From assembly GCA_964556005.1 (NCBI GenBank), contig CAZKUR010000045.1, positions 1 through 32,140 on the forward strand: DNA of 32,140 nt, written 5' to 3'. The position numbers and the translations under genes were made by a program. Below are positions 17,586 to 25,714 of this stretch, in pieces (position 1 is the first letter of the stretch; every line of letters starts with the position of its first letter). The DNA comes from CAZKUR01 sp964556005 (GTDB lineage Bacteria; Bacteroidota; Ignavibacteria; Ignavibacteriales; Ignavibacteriaceae). The notes under the pieces are model-generated. The model ran no database searches. It was not told where the DNA came from and saw only the letters and a program-made list of their open reading frames with translations.

Positions 17586-17981
17586 CTAACTATTATTCTT
17601 TTTTATTACATCTATTGAAAATTTTTTCAATCCCATTTTAATCATAAATATATCCCCGATTCTGACTGCGCTTGCTTTTGCTTCGTTGGCTATTTTCCCT
17701 GTAAAATTTTCATCTAAAGTTTCGAAGAATAATTTTAACCATCTATCAAAATGTTCTTTTGCAGCAGGAAGTTTTAAATGCTTTTCAAGAGCATTCCCTT
17801 TGTATGCGGATATCCCCAAAAGTATATTTGTCCAAAAATCGTACATTAATGGAAGATGTTCATCCCAATTTACTTTACTGATATCGTTAAATACAGGGGA
17901 CAATAATTTATCATTATTTACTTTATTATAAAATTGATCTACCAGGATTTTAATGTCTTCTTTGTTTTGAATGTCATGCAT
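17586..17981 (-). CDS. Group III truncated hemoglobin
   Basis: A 131-residue globin with the group III pattern: F17-Y18 on helix B, F-W-T-N-I-L-L-G at 49-56, Y-x-G-N at 60-63, then H68 and the proximal histidine H77 in K-E-H-F-D-R-W-L. It lacks the Gly-Gly motifs of group I/II truncated hemoglobins. Group III proteins are linked to NO or O2 chemistry in microaerophilic bacteria, although few have been assayed. It lies 5 bp after the Ric gene and 23 bp before the hemerythrin gene, so it is almost certainly in the same transcript. Confidence 0.92.
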   Translation of the reverse strand: MHDIQNKEDIKILVDQFYNKVNNDKLLSPVFNDISKVNWDEHLPLMYDFWTNILLGISAYKGNALEKHLKLPAAKEHFDRWLKLFFETLDENFTGKIANEAKASAVRIGDIFMIKMGLKKFSIDVIKKNNS

Positions 17982-17986
17982 TTTTA

Positions 17987-18715
17987 TTAAACCGTTATTA
18001 ATTCCTCCTCTAAAATTATGGATTTTGGGAATAAAATATTATTTTCCAAGTGAACGTGCTTGTGTAAATCTTCTTCAAATTCTTTTAATTCATTAAGAAG
18101 CACTCTGAATGTATTGCATGAATCTTCCGGTGGATTGTAATTATTTGTAAGATTTCTGATATCATGCAATTCATCCCCTGCTGCCTGGTGTTCATTTTCC
18201 ATCATTGTTATCGGAATTTTTACAGACCCGAAAAACGGCGGTTCTGCTTTCGTTTCTTCTTTGTTTGCTCTAACCATTTGTTTTATGTAAGGGAAAAGAA
18301 TTTGCTCTTCTTTCAACATGTGCTGCTTCAAATCTTTATATACAATATCAAATTTTTCTTTTACTTCATTCATTTCGGGATGATTTTTCCCGTGAACAGA
18401 AGCCACCTTATCCAAATGCGTCGAGATGACAGGTATCATTCTTCTAACATATTCATGATGATTATTGATTATATAATCAATTAAAAAGCTCAAATCCCAT
18501 TCAGTGTATTTTGATTCTAACATTTCACCATTGGTCTTCATGTTTTGTAATTCACTAATCACCTCTTCTGAATTGATCCCTTTAATTTTGCAAGCTTCTG
18601 AAATTGTTTTATTTCCCCTGCAGCAAAAGTCAAGATTATATTTTTCGAAAATTGCTGCCGTATGAAAATCATTTGTAACGATTTCGCTTAAGGAAAGTTT
18701 CAACATGTTATCCAT
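17987..18715 (-). CDS. ric: Iron-sulfur cluster repair di-iron protein (Ric/ScdA/YtfE family)
   Basis: A 242-residue protein from ATG 18715, chosen because AAAGGAG lies 7 bases upstream and because the longer frame start (18781) would overlap the preceding gene. The N-terminal ScdA_N domain carries the paired cysteines D-F-C31-C32-R-G. The C-terminal hemerythrin-like domain carries ligands H86/H87, H132 and E136 (H-M-L-K-E-E-Q-I-L-F-P), H176 (N-E-H-Q-A-A-G), H222 and E224 (V-H-L-E-N-N-I-L-F-P). The family repairs Fe-S clusters damaged by nitric oxide or peroxide, probably donating iron. It starts 34 bp after the polyferredoxin gene in the Rrf2-controlled row. Confidence 0.95.
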   Translation of the reverse strand: MDNMLKLSLSEIVTNDFHTAAIFEKYNLDFCCRGNKTISEACKIKGINSEEVISELQNMKTNGEMLESKYTEWDLSFLIDYIINNHHEYVRRMIPVISTHLDKVASVHGKNHPEMNEVKEKFDIVYKDLKQHMLKEEQILFPYIKQMVRANKEETKAEPPFFGSVKIPITMMENEHQAAGDELHDIRNLTNNYNPPEDSCNTFRVLLNELKEFEEDLHKHVHLENNILFPKSIILEEELITV

Positions 18716-18722
18716 TTTTTTA

Positions 18723-18729
18723 CTCCTTT
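18723..18729 (-). promoter_or_regulatory. Shine-Dalgarno deciding the ric start
   Basis: AAAGGAG followed by TAAAAAA and ATG at 18715 on the minus strand supports the short form of the repair protein. Confidence 0.7.
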
Positions 18730-18749
18730 TGTTTTTGTTGAATATATTG

Positions 18750-19979
18750 TTACTTGTAAAACTTTGTCGAATTTTTATCATTTAATTTCTTATTGCCTTG
18801 GATTGCAGCTTCTTTATCCAATTTTTTAAATGCATCGGGATTCGTTGGATGCCCGAATGAATCCATGTTTTTGTAAAGAATTAAATAATCCTTTTTTGAA
18901 ATATCATTTTGCCAGTGTCCTTTTAACATTGCGAAACCTGTAACCACTAAAAAGATTGCAACAACACCAACAGCAACATATTTTTTCGAAACTTTCTTTT
19001 TTGTAAATACAGATTTTAATTCAAGCGTGTCTGCAACTGGGCATGCATCAACACAACTCATGCACGTTGTGCATTCATCGGAAAAAACTGTTTTAACTTG
19101 ATCTACTTTGATTGCAGACGGGCAGGCTTTATTGCATAAACCACAATCGATGCAGCTAATGGGATTTCTTTTAATTTTATAAGGACTTAGAAAAGAAAAT
19201 ATTCCAAGCAATGCTCCATACGGACACAGGAACCGACACCAAAAATTTCTTATGAAAATTGAAAGTATGAATAAAACTCCGAGAACTATTAATGCAGTCT
19301 CAGATATATTTGCAAAAAAGAAATACATTTTTATGTCTGCAACCTGGTTGTACGGACTTCCGAGGAAAGCTTTTAATGCTAAAGTGCTCATCAAAACAAA
19401 AACCGCATAAAACAAGAATCCGAGCAACAGATACTTTATGCTTCTCATAGGATAGTCAACCCATTTAGGTAAGTAGATTTTTCCTTTCCAATGACGATGT
19501 CCCATTATCCTAGAAATTTTCTTCATTATCTTTTCACCGAAATCGCCTATCAATTCCGAGATTGTTCCGATTGGGCATAACCAACTGCAGAATGATTTTC
19601 CGAAGACAAGCGACATGAGAACAATTGCAAGAAAAATAAAAACTCCAGCCGGATGAGCCGAATGTATCACTCCTGTTTTTAAAAATAAATAAAAGCTCAT
19701 GAATGAACTTATGGGAAGAAAACCATCTACACCGGGAGGTCTTGAATAAAAATGTGCTGCTCCCCCTGTTTCGAGGTAGTGTGCAAATAAATAAAAATCC
19801 ACTCCAATCCAGATACACAATGCGATAAATACCAGTTGAATTATAAACCTGTATTTCTGAATTGGTTTCTCAGTATTGCGAATTATTTTCTTTTTTATTT
19901 TTCTTACCGGACGAATTAGTTTTGTTGAATTTACTTTCACCGGCGATTCTGCTACTTCTATTTGATTATCTATTTTCAT
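18750..19979 (-). CDS. Membrane-bound 4Fe-4S polyferredoxin (NosR/NapH/CcoG-like)
   Basis: A 409-residue inner-membrane protein. Helices at about 45-66, 110-130, 181-205, 229-246 and 334-352. Two CxxxCP motifs (C131-C135-P, C248-C252-P) flank membrane segments as in NapH and the C-terminal half of NosR. Two classical 4Fe-4S sets follow: C276-x2-C279-x2-C282-x3-C286-P and C303-x2-C306-x2-C309-x3-C313-P. The family moves electrons between the quinone pool or periplasm and partner enzymes. Here, between an Rrf2 regulator and Ric, it probably feeds electrons to NO detoxification or repair. No NO reductase gene is nearby. A palindrome matching the one before the regulator abuts its start codon. 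Confidence 0.88.
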   Translation of the reverse strand: MKIDNQIEVAESPVKVNSTKLIRPVRKIKKKIIRNTEKPIQKYRFIIQLVFIALCIWIGVDFYLFAHYLETGGAAHFYSRPPGVDGFLPISSFMSFYLFLKTGVIHSAHPAGVFIFLAIVLMSLVFGKSFCSWLCPIGTISELIGDFGEKIMKKISRIMGHRHWKGKIYLPKWVDYPMRSIKYLLLGFLFYAVFVLMSTLALKAFLGSPYNQVADIKMYFFFANISETALIVLGVLFILSIFIRNFWCRFLCPYGALLGIFSFLSPYKIKRNPISCIDCGLCNKACPSAIKVDQVKTVFSDECTTCMSCVDACPVADTLELKSVFTKKKVSKKYVAVGVVAIFLVVTGFAMLKGHWQNDISKKDYLILYKNMDSFGHPTNPDAFKKLDKEAAIQGNKKLNDKNSTKFYK

Positions 19980-20002
19980 TATCGGATATTTTTATCTGAT
20001 TA
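19979..20002. promoter_or_regulatory. Putative Rrf2 operator, copy 2
   Basis: TTATCGGAT, six-base spacer, ATCTGATTA: the right half is identical to copy 1, and the left half differs from it at two positions. It touches the ATG of the polyferredoxin gene and lies in the 37-bp gap after the regulator gene, so it could allow separate control of the downstream genes. No clear promoter was found next to this copy. Confidence 0.6.
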
Positions 20003-20016
20003 TTGATTAAAAAAAT

Positions 20017-20448
20017 TTAAATCGAACTAATTTTATCCAAAGTCTTTGTTTTGAACTTATCTATTGTTTCATCATTTAACATGTTATATGCTTTTGTTCT
20101 TAACTCGCCCCATTTATCATGAACCGGGCACGGATGATCCGGGCTGCATTCCGGAAACCCAAGTACGCAACTATTAAAAATCCTAAGACCATCGATAGCC
20201 GCAACTATATCGATTAATCTGATTTGTGAAGAATGCTTAGCGAGCGCAAATCCGCCGTTCTTCCCTTTTTTGGAATAGATAATTCCACTCTCAGTCAAAT
20301 CCTGCAAAATCTTAGAGACAAATTCCTTCGGAATGCTTAGCCTTTTTGCAATTTCTTCCGAAGGAGTAACATTGCTGTTTTCATTTGCTGCAAGGAAAAG
20401 AATCGCTTGCAATCCATATTCGCACTTTTTTGAGAAAATTACTGTCAT
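20017..20448 (-). CDS. Rrf2-family transcriptional regulator with Fe-S-type cysteines (NsrR/IscR-like)
   Basis: A 143-residue Rrf2 protein. The winged helix-turn-helix spans about 8-72 (Y-G-L-Q-A-I-L-F-L-A ... recognition helix I-P-K-E-F-V-S-K-I-L, wing K-K-G-K-N-G-G-F). Three cysteines C94, C101 and C107 in the family position can hold a [2Fe-2S] or [4Fe-4S] cluster; spacing is Cx6Cx5C, one residue longer than IscR at the first interval. Neighbouring NO-repair genes point to an NsrR-like nitric oxide sensor. A perfect palindrome just upstream, overlapping a readable promoter, suggests autorepression, and a second copy lies before the polyferredoxin gene. Whether it senses NO, O2 or cluster status is inference. 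Confidence 0.9.
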   Translation of the reverse strand: MTVIFSKKCEYGLQAILFLAANENSNVTPSEEIAKRLSIPKEFVSKILQDLTESGIIYSKKGKNGGFALAKHSSQIRLIDIVAAIDGLRIFNSCVLGFPECSPDHPCPVHDKWGELRTKAYNMLNDETIDKFKTKTLDKISSI

Positions 20449-20453
20449 TTTTC

Positions 20454-20477
20454 TAATCAGATTTATTTATCTGATTA
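20454..20477. promoter_or_regulatory. Putative Rrf2 operator, copy 1
   Basis: Perfect inverted repeat TAATCAGAT-N6-ATCTGATTA ending 6 bases upstream of the regulator's ATG. Its outer two bases overlap the -7 promoter element at 20476-20483, an arrangement expected for repression. Confidence 0.72.
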
Positions 20478-20507
20478 AACATAACATTAATTTTTTCTTT
20501 TGTCAAA
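20476..20507 (-). promoter_or_regulatory. Bacteroidota-type promoter of the Rrf2 gene
   Basis: On the minus strand TTTG (20507-20504), 20 bases, then TATGTTTA (20483-20476), one mismatch to TAnnTTTG. It can also be read as TTGACA-N17-TATGTT. Operator copy 1 overlaps its downstream end. Confidence 0.6.
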
Positions 20508-20618
20508 TTTGAATTCAGAATAATTTTAAATTTTATTTGTTAAAGCACACTTTTACTTAACAATTAAAATTCCGGTAATAATTTCAAACTTTAATCGGAA
20601 ATAGAATCTTAGATCGAA

Positions 20619-20650
20619 TTTGAATTTATAAATCAAAATTAGTACATTTG
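20619..20650 (+). promoter_or_regulatory. Bacteroidota-type promoter of the Xre-RES pair
   Basis: TTTG at 20619-20622, a 20-base spacer and TACATTTG at 20643-20650, an exact TAnnTTTG. The predicted start is near 20657, about 20 bases before the antitoxin ATG. Confidence 0.7.
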
Positions 20651-20675
20651 TCCTACTAAGGAAGGACATTTATCC
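20644..20675 (+). promoter_or_regulatory. Direct-repeat candidate antitoxin operator
   Basis: ACATTTGTCC (20644-20653) and ACATTTATCC (20666-20675) are spaced exactly 22 bp, two helical turns. TGTCCT (20649-20654) and AGGACA (20663-20668) also form an inverted repeat. The first copy overlaps the -7 element, suiting autoregulation by the Xre-type antitoxin. Confidence 0.5.
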
Positions 20676-20676
20676 C

Positions 20677-21057
20677 ATGGCAAAAAAACAAACATACATC
20701 ACATCATATTCAGAGGATCAAGTCATGAAAGTAAAAGAACTTAATGCAAGCTATGCTCTAACTTTAAGTGATATAGCTGATGTACTCGATGTAGCTCCGA
20801 AAACATTAACGCGATGGACAAAAAATAAAAAAAGTACAAAATCTATTTCCAAGCAAAAATCCGATAGGCTCGAAATATTGGAATCTATTTTAGTTTTAGG
20901 GAAAAAAGTTTTAGGTTCCGAAGATGAACTCAACCGGTGGCTTCATAATCCTGTATTTGCATTAGACGGCAAAAAACCTATTGACCTTATCAAAACAGAA
21001 TCCGGAAGACGCAGAGTTGAGGAAGCATTACATCAAATAGAATACGGAATTTATTAG
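20677..21057 (+). CDS. Xre/MbcA/ParS-type antitoxin of a RES toxin
   Basis: A 126-residue antitoxin. Helix-turn-helix at about 29-48 (L-T-L-S-D-I-A-D-V-L-D-V-A-P-K-T-L-T-R-W), then a C-terminal MbcA/ParS/Xre toxin-binding domain (about 63-126) with the typical W-L-H-N-P-V-F-A-L-D-G-K-K-P-I-D-L-I run at 88-105 and ending in E-Y-G-I-Y, the tail that in this family reaches into the toxin active site. It should neutralise the RES protein encoded immediately downstream and repress the operon. ATG at 20677 is preceded by a readable promoter and a direct repeat. The stop codon is directly followed by the toxin start codon. Confidence 0.93.
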   Translation: MAKKQTYITSYSEDQVMKVKELNASYALTLSDIADVLDVAPKTLTRWTKNKKSTKSISKQKSDRLEILESILVLGKKVLGSEDELNRWLHNPVFALDGKKPIDLIKTESGRRRVEEALHQIEYGIY

Positions 21058-21513
21058 TTGCCCCAGCTTTTTCGAATCTGCAGGAAAATATATGATCCAA
21101 AAGATCCCACTGGGTCTAGCATGACCCCGGGACGCTGGCATAATTACGGTCAAAAAGTTCTTTACTTTTGTTCATCTTTAGCTTTGTGTGTTTTGGAACT
21201 TAAAGCTAATTCAGTTTCTTTTTCAGCGATACGAGGAGAATATCATTATATCAATATAGAAATTGACCATGCTCCCTTATTAATTGAGGAGGTACCAAAT
21301 TCATTTTATAAAAAAGAATGGATTTTAAATCGTCAATTAACACAGAGATATGGAAATGATTGGTTTAAGTCCGGAAGGACAAACATTTTAAAAGTTTGCA
21401 GCGCTGTTTTGCCAACCGATTCAAATTTTATTTTAAATACAACTCTCCCAGAATTTTCAGAATTAAAATTTTCAAAGCCAATGAGAATACCGCTTGATAT
21501 AAGGGTAATTTAA
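21058..21513 (+). CDS. RES-domain NAD+-degrading toxin
   Basis: A 151-residue RES domain. Conserved residues in order: R6 (L-F-R), R26 in G-R-W-H-N-Y-G, Y36, E47 in V-L-E-L-K-A and S115 before A-V-L-P-T-D-S-N-F-I-L-N, which together give the Arg-Glu-Ser signature. Family members such as those of Pseudomonas putida and MbcT of Mycobacterium break down NAD+. The start is TTG, directly after the antitoxin TAG with no gap; the first internal ATG (codon 22) would remove the conserved N-terminal strand, so TTG is preferred. A weak start after a zero-base gap should keep toxin below antitoxin. Confidence 0.92.
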   Translation: MPQLFRICRKIYDPKDPTGSSMTPGRWHNYGQKVLYFCSSLALCVLELKANSVSFSAIRGEYHYINIEIDHAPLLIEEVPNSFYKKEWILNRQLTQRYGNDWFKSGRTNILKVCSAVLPTDSNFILNTTLPEFSELKFSKPMRIPLDIRVI

Positions 21514-21586
21514 AATTAAAAAAATTCTTGGAAAATTTAAATGCTTTAATCATTTTAGCAATTCATCTTATTACTTTTATGGAAAA

Positions 21587-22231
21587 ATGAAAAATATAAC
21601 AACATTTCTTTTAGTTATTTTAACTTTCCTTTTTATTAATTCTGCAACTGCTCAAAAATTAAATTTTGTAGATGAAGGAGTTCAAGATTCGTCTTTTAAT
21701 CATTTCAGAACTGATTTTTTAAATGCGGTTCTTCAAAAAGATACTGCATATTTAATTTCAAAATTGGATACGAATGTAACTGCCGGTTTTGGATCTACGG
21801 AGGGAATTGAAAAATTTAGACAAAAATACTTACTAAATAACAAGATAAACATCTGGCATATTTTAACTCGCGTTATTTCTCTTGGAGGTAGATTTAGAGG
21901 CGACGATAAGAATATGTTTTTTGTTCCTTATGTTTATACCGATTGGCCCGATACAGTCGACGCATTTAATTATTCAGCCATAACGGATGACACTGTAGCT
22001 GTTTATGATGAGCCATGTACATGCACAAAAGTAATCGAAAAATTATCATATGAAATTGTTAAAGTTGACATAAATTATTTTAACAGGAATAAATGGGAAA
22101 TTGTATTTACGCCCGACGGTAAAAAAGGATTTGTTGAAAGCAAAAACATTTACAGTCCGATAGGTTATAGGATCGGATTTCAAAAAGAGAACGGTAAATG
22201 GAAAGTTTTATTTTTAGTATCAGGTGATTAA
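21587..22231 (+). CDS. Exported SH3-like protein of unknown role
   Basis: A 214-residue protein with a clear signal peptide (1-22, ending A-T-A-Q). Residues 30-100 are mixed helical. Residues about 130-200 look like a bacterial SH3 fold: V-A-V-Y-D-E-P, then Y-E-I-V-K-V-D, W-E-I-V-F-T, G-K-K-G-F-V. Cys-Thr-Cys at about 144-146 could bind metal or form a disulfide. The function is unknown; bacterial SH3 domains often bind cell-wall peptides. It is followed after 15 bp by the GlsB-type gene on the same strand, so the two may be one transcript. Confidence 0.75.
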   Translation: MKNITTFLLVILTFLFINSATAQKLNFVDEGVQDSSFNHFRTDFLNAVLQKDTAYLISKLDTNVTAGFGSTEGIEKFRQKYLLNNKINIWHILTRVISLGGRFRGDDKNMFFVPYVYTDWPDTVDAFNYSAITDDTVAVYDEPCTCTKVIEKLSYEIVKVDINYFNRNKWEIVFTPDGKKGFVESKNIYSPIGYRIGFQKENGKWKVLFLVSGD

Positions 22232-22246
22232 AATCGAGAGATTAAA

Positions 22247-22492
22247 ATGGAAATAATCTGGACGATTATAATCGGATTTTTAGCCGGAGCAATTGCAAAA
22301 TTGCTAACTCCGGGAAGAGATCCGAAAGGCTGCATCATTACTGTATTACTGGGAATAGGAGGAGCAATTTTATTTACCTATCTCGGGCAATTCATGGGAA
22401 TTTATGCTCCGGGAGAGAAAGCAGGATTTATCGGTGCTGTTATCGGAGCAATTTTGATTTTAATAATTTACAGGGCGCTTCGAAAAAATTAA
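22247..22492 (+). CDS. GlsB/YeaQ/YmgE-family small membrane protein
   Basis: An 81-residue protein with three hydrophobic helices (about 3-20, 29-47, 57-76) and the family pattern I-I-G-F-L-A-G-A-I-A-K near the start, then the loop L-T-P-G-R-D-P-K-G-C. The family (also annotated as transglycosylase-associated protein) consists of stress-induced inner-membrane proteins; no enzyme activity is established. It ends 5 bp before the stop of the convergent YihY-type gene, with no room for a separate terminator. Confidence 0.9.
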   Translation: MEIIWTIIIGFLAGAIAKLLTPGRDPKGCIITVLLGIGGAILFTYLGQFMGIYAPGEKAGFIGAVIGAILILIIYRALRKN

Positions 22493-22497
22493 ACACT

Positions 22498-23481
22498 TTA
22501 CAGCAGACCGTTTGCAATTTCCTCACCTTTATTGAGGGAATACTTATGCTCTGCATATAGCTTACCTAATTCAGCGCCGATAATGAAAACAACCGATGAG
22601 TAATAAATCCAGAAAGCTACAACAATTATAAAGGAATATGTTCCGTAAATCCTGCCAAGAGTTGTAAAATGACGGATATAATATCCGAAGATCTGCTTTG
22701 CAGTCTCCCATAGAATAGCAGCCCAAAGGGCACTGTAAATTGTAGCTTTTTTCCCGATACGTACTTTTGGTACAGTAATATATAGTACTAAAAAAAGTAT
22801 GAAAATTAGAAGAAGCGACAATAAAGAGATAACAAAATGATTGAAAAATCCGCTGCTTAAAATCGAAGTAACTTTTAATTCCTCAGCATACTGCCTCATT
22901 AATTCATACAAGGGCATAGCGATAGTAGTAATTGAAAAAATTATTATTATCATCAAAATCAAACCGAAATCCTTTAACTTGGCTAAGATAAAATGTTCCT
23001 GAATATCAACACTAAAAACTTTGTTTAAGATTGTACGCATGCTGCTGAACAAGCTGCTTGCGGCAAATAGTAAACCGAAACCTCCTATGATACCGGCGAT
23101 ATTTTTATACTGTATGAACTCGTTTATTCTTTGGAAAATTGTATCCTTTACAAAGTCCGCGTAGCGAGTATAAGGAATTATTGTTTCAATAATTGCATTA
23201 ACCTGAATTTGCATATCCGCAGAATCAAGAACGGAACCGAGAACAGCAAATACTATTAAAATAAAAGGGACAATGCAGAGAAAAATGGAATATGCCAATC
23301 CCCCCGCAAATAGAAATACATGGTGTTCATCGATCCGGTTGATCAGTCCTCCAATATAGTAAAACGTCGAATCTTTTATTTGTTTGTAACTCGGTTTTAA
23401 ATTGAAGATGTAGCGGATCTTCCTGAATAAAACATAAATCCGCGACTGAATAATTTTTTTTTGGATTTTTTGTTTAAGCAT
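22498..23481 (-). CDS. YihY/BrkB-family inner membrane protein
   Basis: A 327-residue protein with about six membrane helices (approx. 55-80, 128-150, 171-193, 213-234, 249-267, 282-303). It has the YihY pattern: F-A-G-G-L-A-Y-S-I-F-L-C-I-V-P near 58-72, and later W-A-A-I-L-W-E and Y-G-T-Y-S-F-I-I-V. Members were once annotated as ribonuclease BN, but that activity belongs to a different protein, and the role of YihY is not settled; transport has been proposed. Its ATG lies 8 bases inside the 3' end of purL, so it is likely cotranscribed with purL. Confidence 0.9.
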   Translation of the reverse strand: MLKQKIQKKIIQSRIYVLFRKIRYIFNLKPSYKQIKDSTFYYIGGLINRIDEHHVFLFAGGLAYSIFLCIVPFILIVFAVLGSVLDSADMQIQVNAIIETIIPYTRYADFVKDTIFQRINEFIQYKNIAGIIGGFGLLFAASSLFSSMRTILNKVFSVDIQEHFILAKLKDFGLILMIIIIFSITTIAMPLYELMRQYAEELKVTSILSSGFFNHFVISLLSLLLIFILFLVLYITVPKVRIGKKATIYSALWAAILWETAKQIFGYYIRHFTTLGRIYGTYSFIIVVAFWIYYSSVVFIIGAELGKLYAEHKYSLNKGEEIANGLL

Positions 23482-25714
23482 TCATTATGTCGGGGATTGT
23501 ATTGAAATAAAGATCCTTTAGCCGTTTAATCCCTGTTTCAAATTCATTATTTACAGATAAGGTATCCCTGCCTGTTTTTCCTAAATATTGAAACATTTGG
23601 TTTGAATTTTTTAATAATTTTTCAAATTCATCTTTGGATTTTACCGAAATGGAAACAACAACTCTGGACTGTGATTCCGAAAAGAATGAAAAATCTTTCC
23701 GGCTTTTCACAGGTAAATTGATTTCCGCTCCGATTAAATTTTCCTCATCTATAATGCAGCATTCTGCAACAGCACAGATAACTCCGCCTTCGGAAACATC
23801 ATGTGCCGAATTTATTAAATTATTTTTAATTAGTTTCAAGACAGTATCATGAAGTTTCTTTTCAATTTCAAGATTTAATTTTGGTGAATCTCCGGTAACT
23901 TTGTTATGAATTATTTTCATGTATTCGCTTCCGCCTAATTCCTCGAAATCTTCACCAAGAAGATAAATCAGATCTCCTTCATTTTTAAAAAATGATGTCG
24001 TTACATTTTTCAGATCTTCAATCAGTCCAACCATTCCGATTGTTGGTGTCGGATAAACGGCTGTGTTCGGAGATTCATTGTAGAAGCTTACATTTCCGCC
24101 GGTAACAGGCGTATCGAAAAACCTGCATGCTTCTCCCATTCCTTCAATTGCCTGTTTGAACTGCCAGTAAATTTCCGGTTTATACGGATTCCCAAAATTC
24201 AAACAGTTTGTAACAGCCAAAGGAACGCCACCGGAACAAACAATGTTTCTCGCTGATTCGGCAACAGCTATTTTAGTTCCTTCTTTTGGATTCAAATAAA
24301 CATATCTCGAATTGCAATCGGTTTTCATTGCAAGAGCTTTTTTCGTTCCTTTAATATAAATAACGGCAGCATCGCATCCGGGGCCGACAATTGTATTTGT
24401 TCTTACCATCGTATCGTACTGTTCATAGACCCATTTCTTCGATGCAATGTTTGGAGATGAAAAAACCTTTTCAAAGGTTTCTTTTAAATCTTTAGGTTCT
24501 GGCAGTTGAGAAAAATCGAATGATTTAGTTTCTTTTAGATAAGATGGTTCTTTTGTTTCCCTAATATAAACCGGCGCTCCTCCGCCTAACACTAATTCGA
24601 ATGCGGGAATTTCAGCTTTTTTTTCTCTTTCATAATCCACTATCAATTTTCCGTTATCAGTAACTTCCCCGATAATCTCGCAATGCAAATCCCATTTTTC
24701 GAATACTTCTTTTACATTTTTTTCAAATCCTTTTTTCACAACACAAAGCATTCTTTCCTGACTTTCGGAAAGCATAATTTCATAAGCAGTCATACCCTCC
24801 TCTCTAAGAGGCACTTTATTGAGATTTATTTTCATTCCGGCTTCCCCCTTTGCACTCATTTCACTGGCAGAACAGGTAATCCCGGCGGCACCCATATCCT
24901 GGATTCCGATCAACCATTGGTTTTTGACTATCTCGAGAGTAGCTTCCAACAAAAGTTTTTCTGTGAACGGATCGCCTACCTGAACAGAAGGCCTTTTCGA
25001 TTCACTTTTTTCCGAAATCTCTTCCGATGCAAATGTGGCACCGTGGATGCCGTCTCTTCCTGTAGAAGAACCGACAATCATTACGGCATTTCCTTTTCCT
25101 TTGGCAATTGCCGAGGCAACATGATTTTTATTTACAATTCCAACTGCCATTGCATTTACAAGCGGATTGTCCTGGTACGATTCATCAAAATATATTTCGC
25201 CTGCTACCGTCGGCACACCGAAACTGTTTCCGTAATCTCCTATTCCTTTAACAACTCCGGCAAAAAGATATCTTGTTCTAGCATTATTTAATGAACCAAA
25301 ACGCAGCGAATTTAACGATGCAACAGGCCGCGCGCCCATTGTAAAGATGTCCCGCATTATTCCGCCTACTCCGGTTGCAGCTCCTTGATAAGGTTCTACG
25401 GCAGACGGATGATTATGACTTTCGATTTTGAATGCTACAGCCAAATCGTCTCCAATATCAACAAGACCGGCGTTTTCTTCACCTGCTCCGACAAGCAGCT
25501 TTCCTCCGGATCTTGGCAAAGTTTTAAGAAGAGCAATTGAATTTTTATAGCTGCAATGTTCGCTCCACATTACACTGAAAATTCCGAGTTCGGTAAAATT
25601 GGGTGTTCTTCCTAAAATCTTTTTTATTCTTTCAAATTCTACTTCAGTTAAGCCATGTTCTTTTGCTAACTCAAGATTTAATTCCGGTTCTTTTTTCTTC
25701 ACTGTTTCTTCCAT
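23474..25714 (-). CDS. purL: Phosphoribosylformylglycinamidine synthase, small PurL
   Basis: A 746-residue PurL of the short form, catalysing step 4 of purine synthesis: FGAR plus ATP and ammonia to FGAM. Visible signatures: S-E-H-C-S-Y-K-N-S with catalytic H53, K-I-E-S-H-N-H-P-S-A near 96-105, G-A-A-T-G-V-G-G-I-M-R-D at 111-122, and a second repeat of the AIR-synthase-like fold beginning near 440 with M-K-T-D-C-N. The short form works with PurQ (glutaminase) and PurS; neither is in the window, and the glutamine amidotransferase upstream is not PurQ. The gene is divergent from that amidotransferase with a 260-bp intergenic region in which I found no clear promoter. Confidence 0.96.
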   Translation of the reverse strand: MEETVKKKEPELNLELAKEHGLTEVEFERIKKILGRTPNFTELGIFSVMWSEHCSYKNSIALLKTLPRSGGKLLVGAGEENAGLVDIGDDLAVAFKIESHNHPSAVEPYQGAATGVGGIMRDIFTMGARPVASLNSLRFGSLNNARTRYLFAGVVKGIGDYGNSFGVPTVAGEIYFDESYQDNPLVNAMAVGIVNKNHVASAIAKGKGNAVMIVGSSTGRDGIHGATFASEEISEKSESKRPSVQVGDPFTEKLLLEATLEIVKNQWLIGIQDMGAAGITCSASEMSAKGEAGMKINLNKVPLREEGMTAYEIMLSESQERMLCVVKKGFEKNVKEVFEKWDLHCEIIGEVTDNGKLIVDYEREKKAEIPAFELVLGGGAPVYIRETKEPSYLKETKSFDFSQLPEPKDLKETFEKVFSSPNIASKKWVYEQYDTMVRTNTIVGPGCDAAVIYIKGTKKALAMKTDCNSRYVYLNPKEGTKIAVAESARNIVCSGGVPLAVTNCLNFGNPYKPEIYWQFKQAIEGMGEACRFFDTPVTGGNVSFYNESPNTAVYPTPTIGMVGLIEDLKNVTTSFFKNEGDLIYLLGEDFEELGGSEYMKIIHNKVTGDSPKLNLEIEKKLHDTVLKLIKNNLINSAHDVSEGGVICAVAECCIIDEENLIGAEINLPVKSRKDFSFFSESQSRVVVSISVKSKDEFEKLLKNSNQMFQYLGKTGRDTLSVNNEFETGIKRLKDLYFNTIPDIMNA

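Noticed and set aside
21572..21579. TACTTTTA as promoter of the SH3-like gene
   Set aside because: Only 7 bases before the ATG and no -33 box.
24683..25291. 202-codon plus-strand frame inside purL
   Set aside because: Antisense shadow of a highly conserved gene; Phe/Cys/His-rich low-quality protein with no motif.
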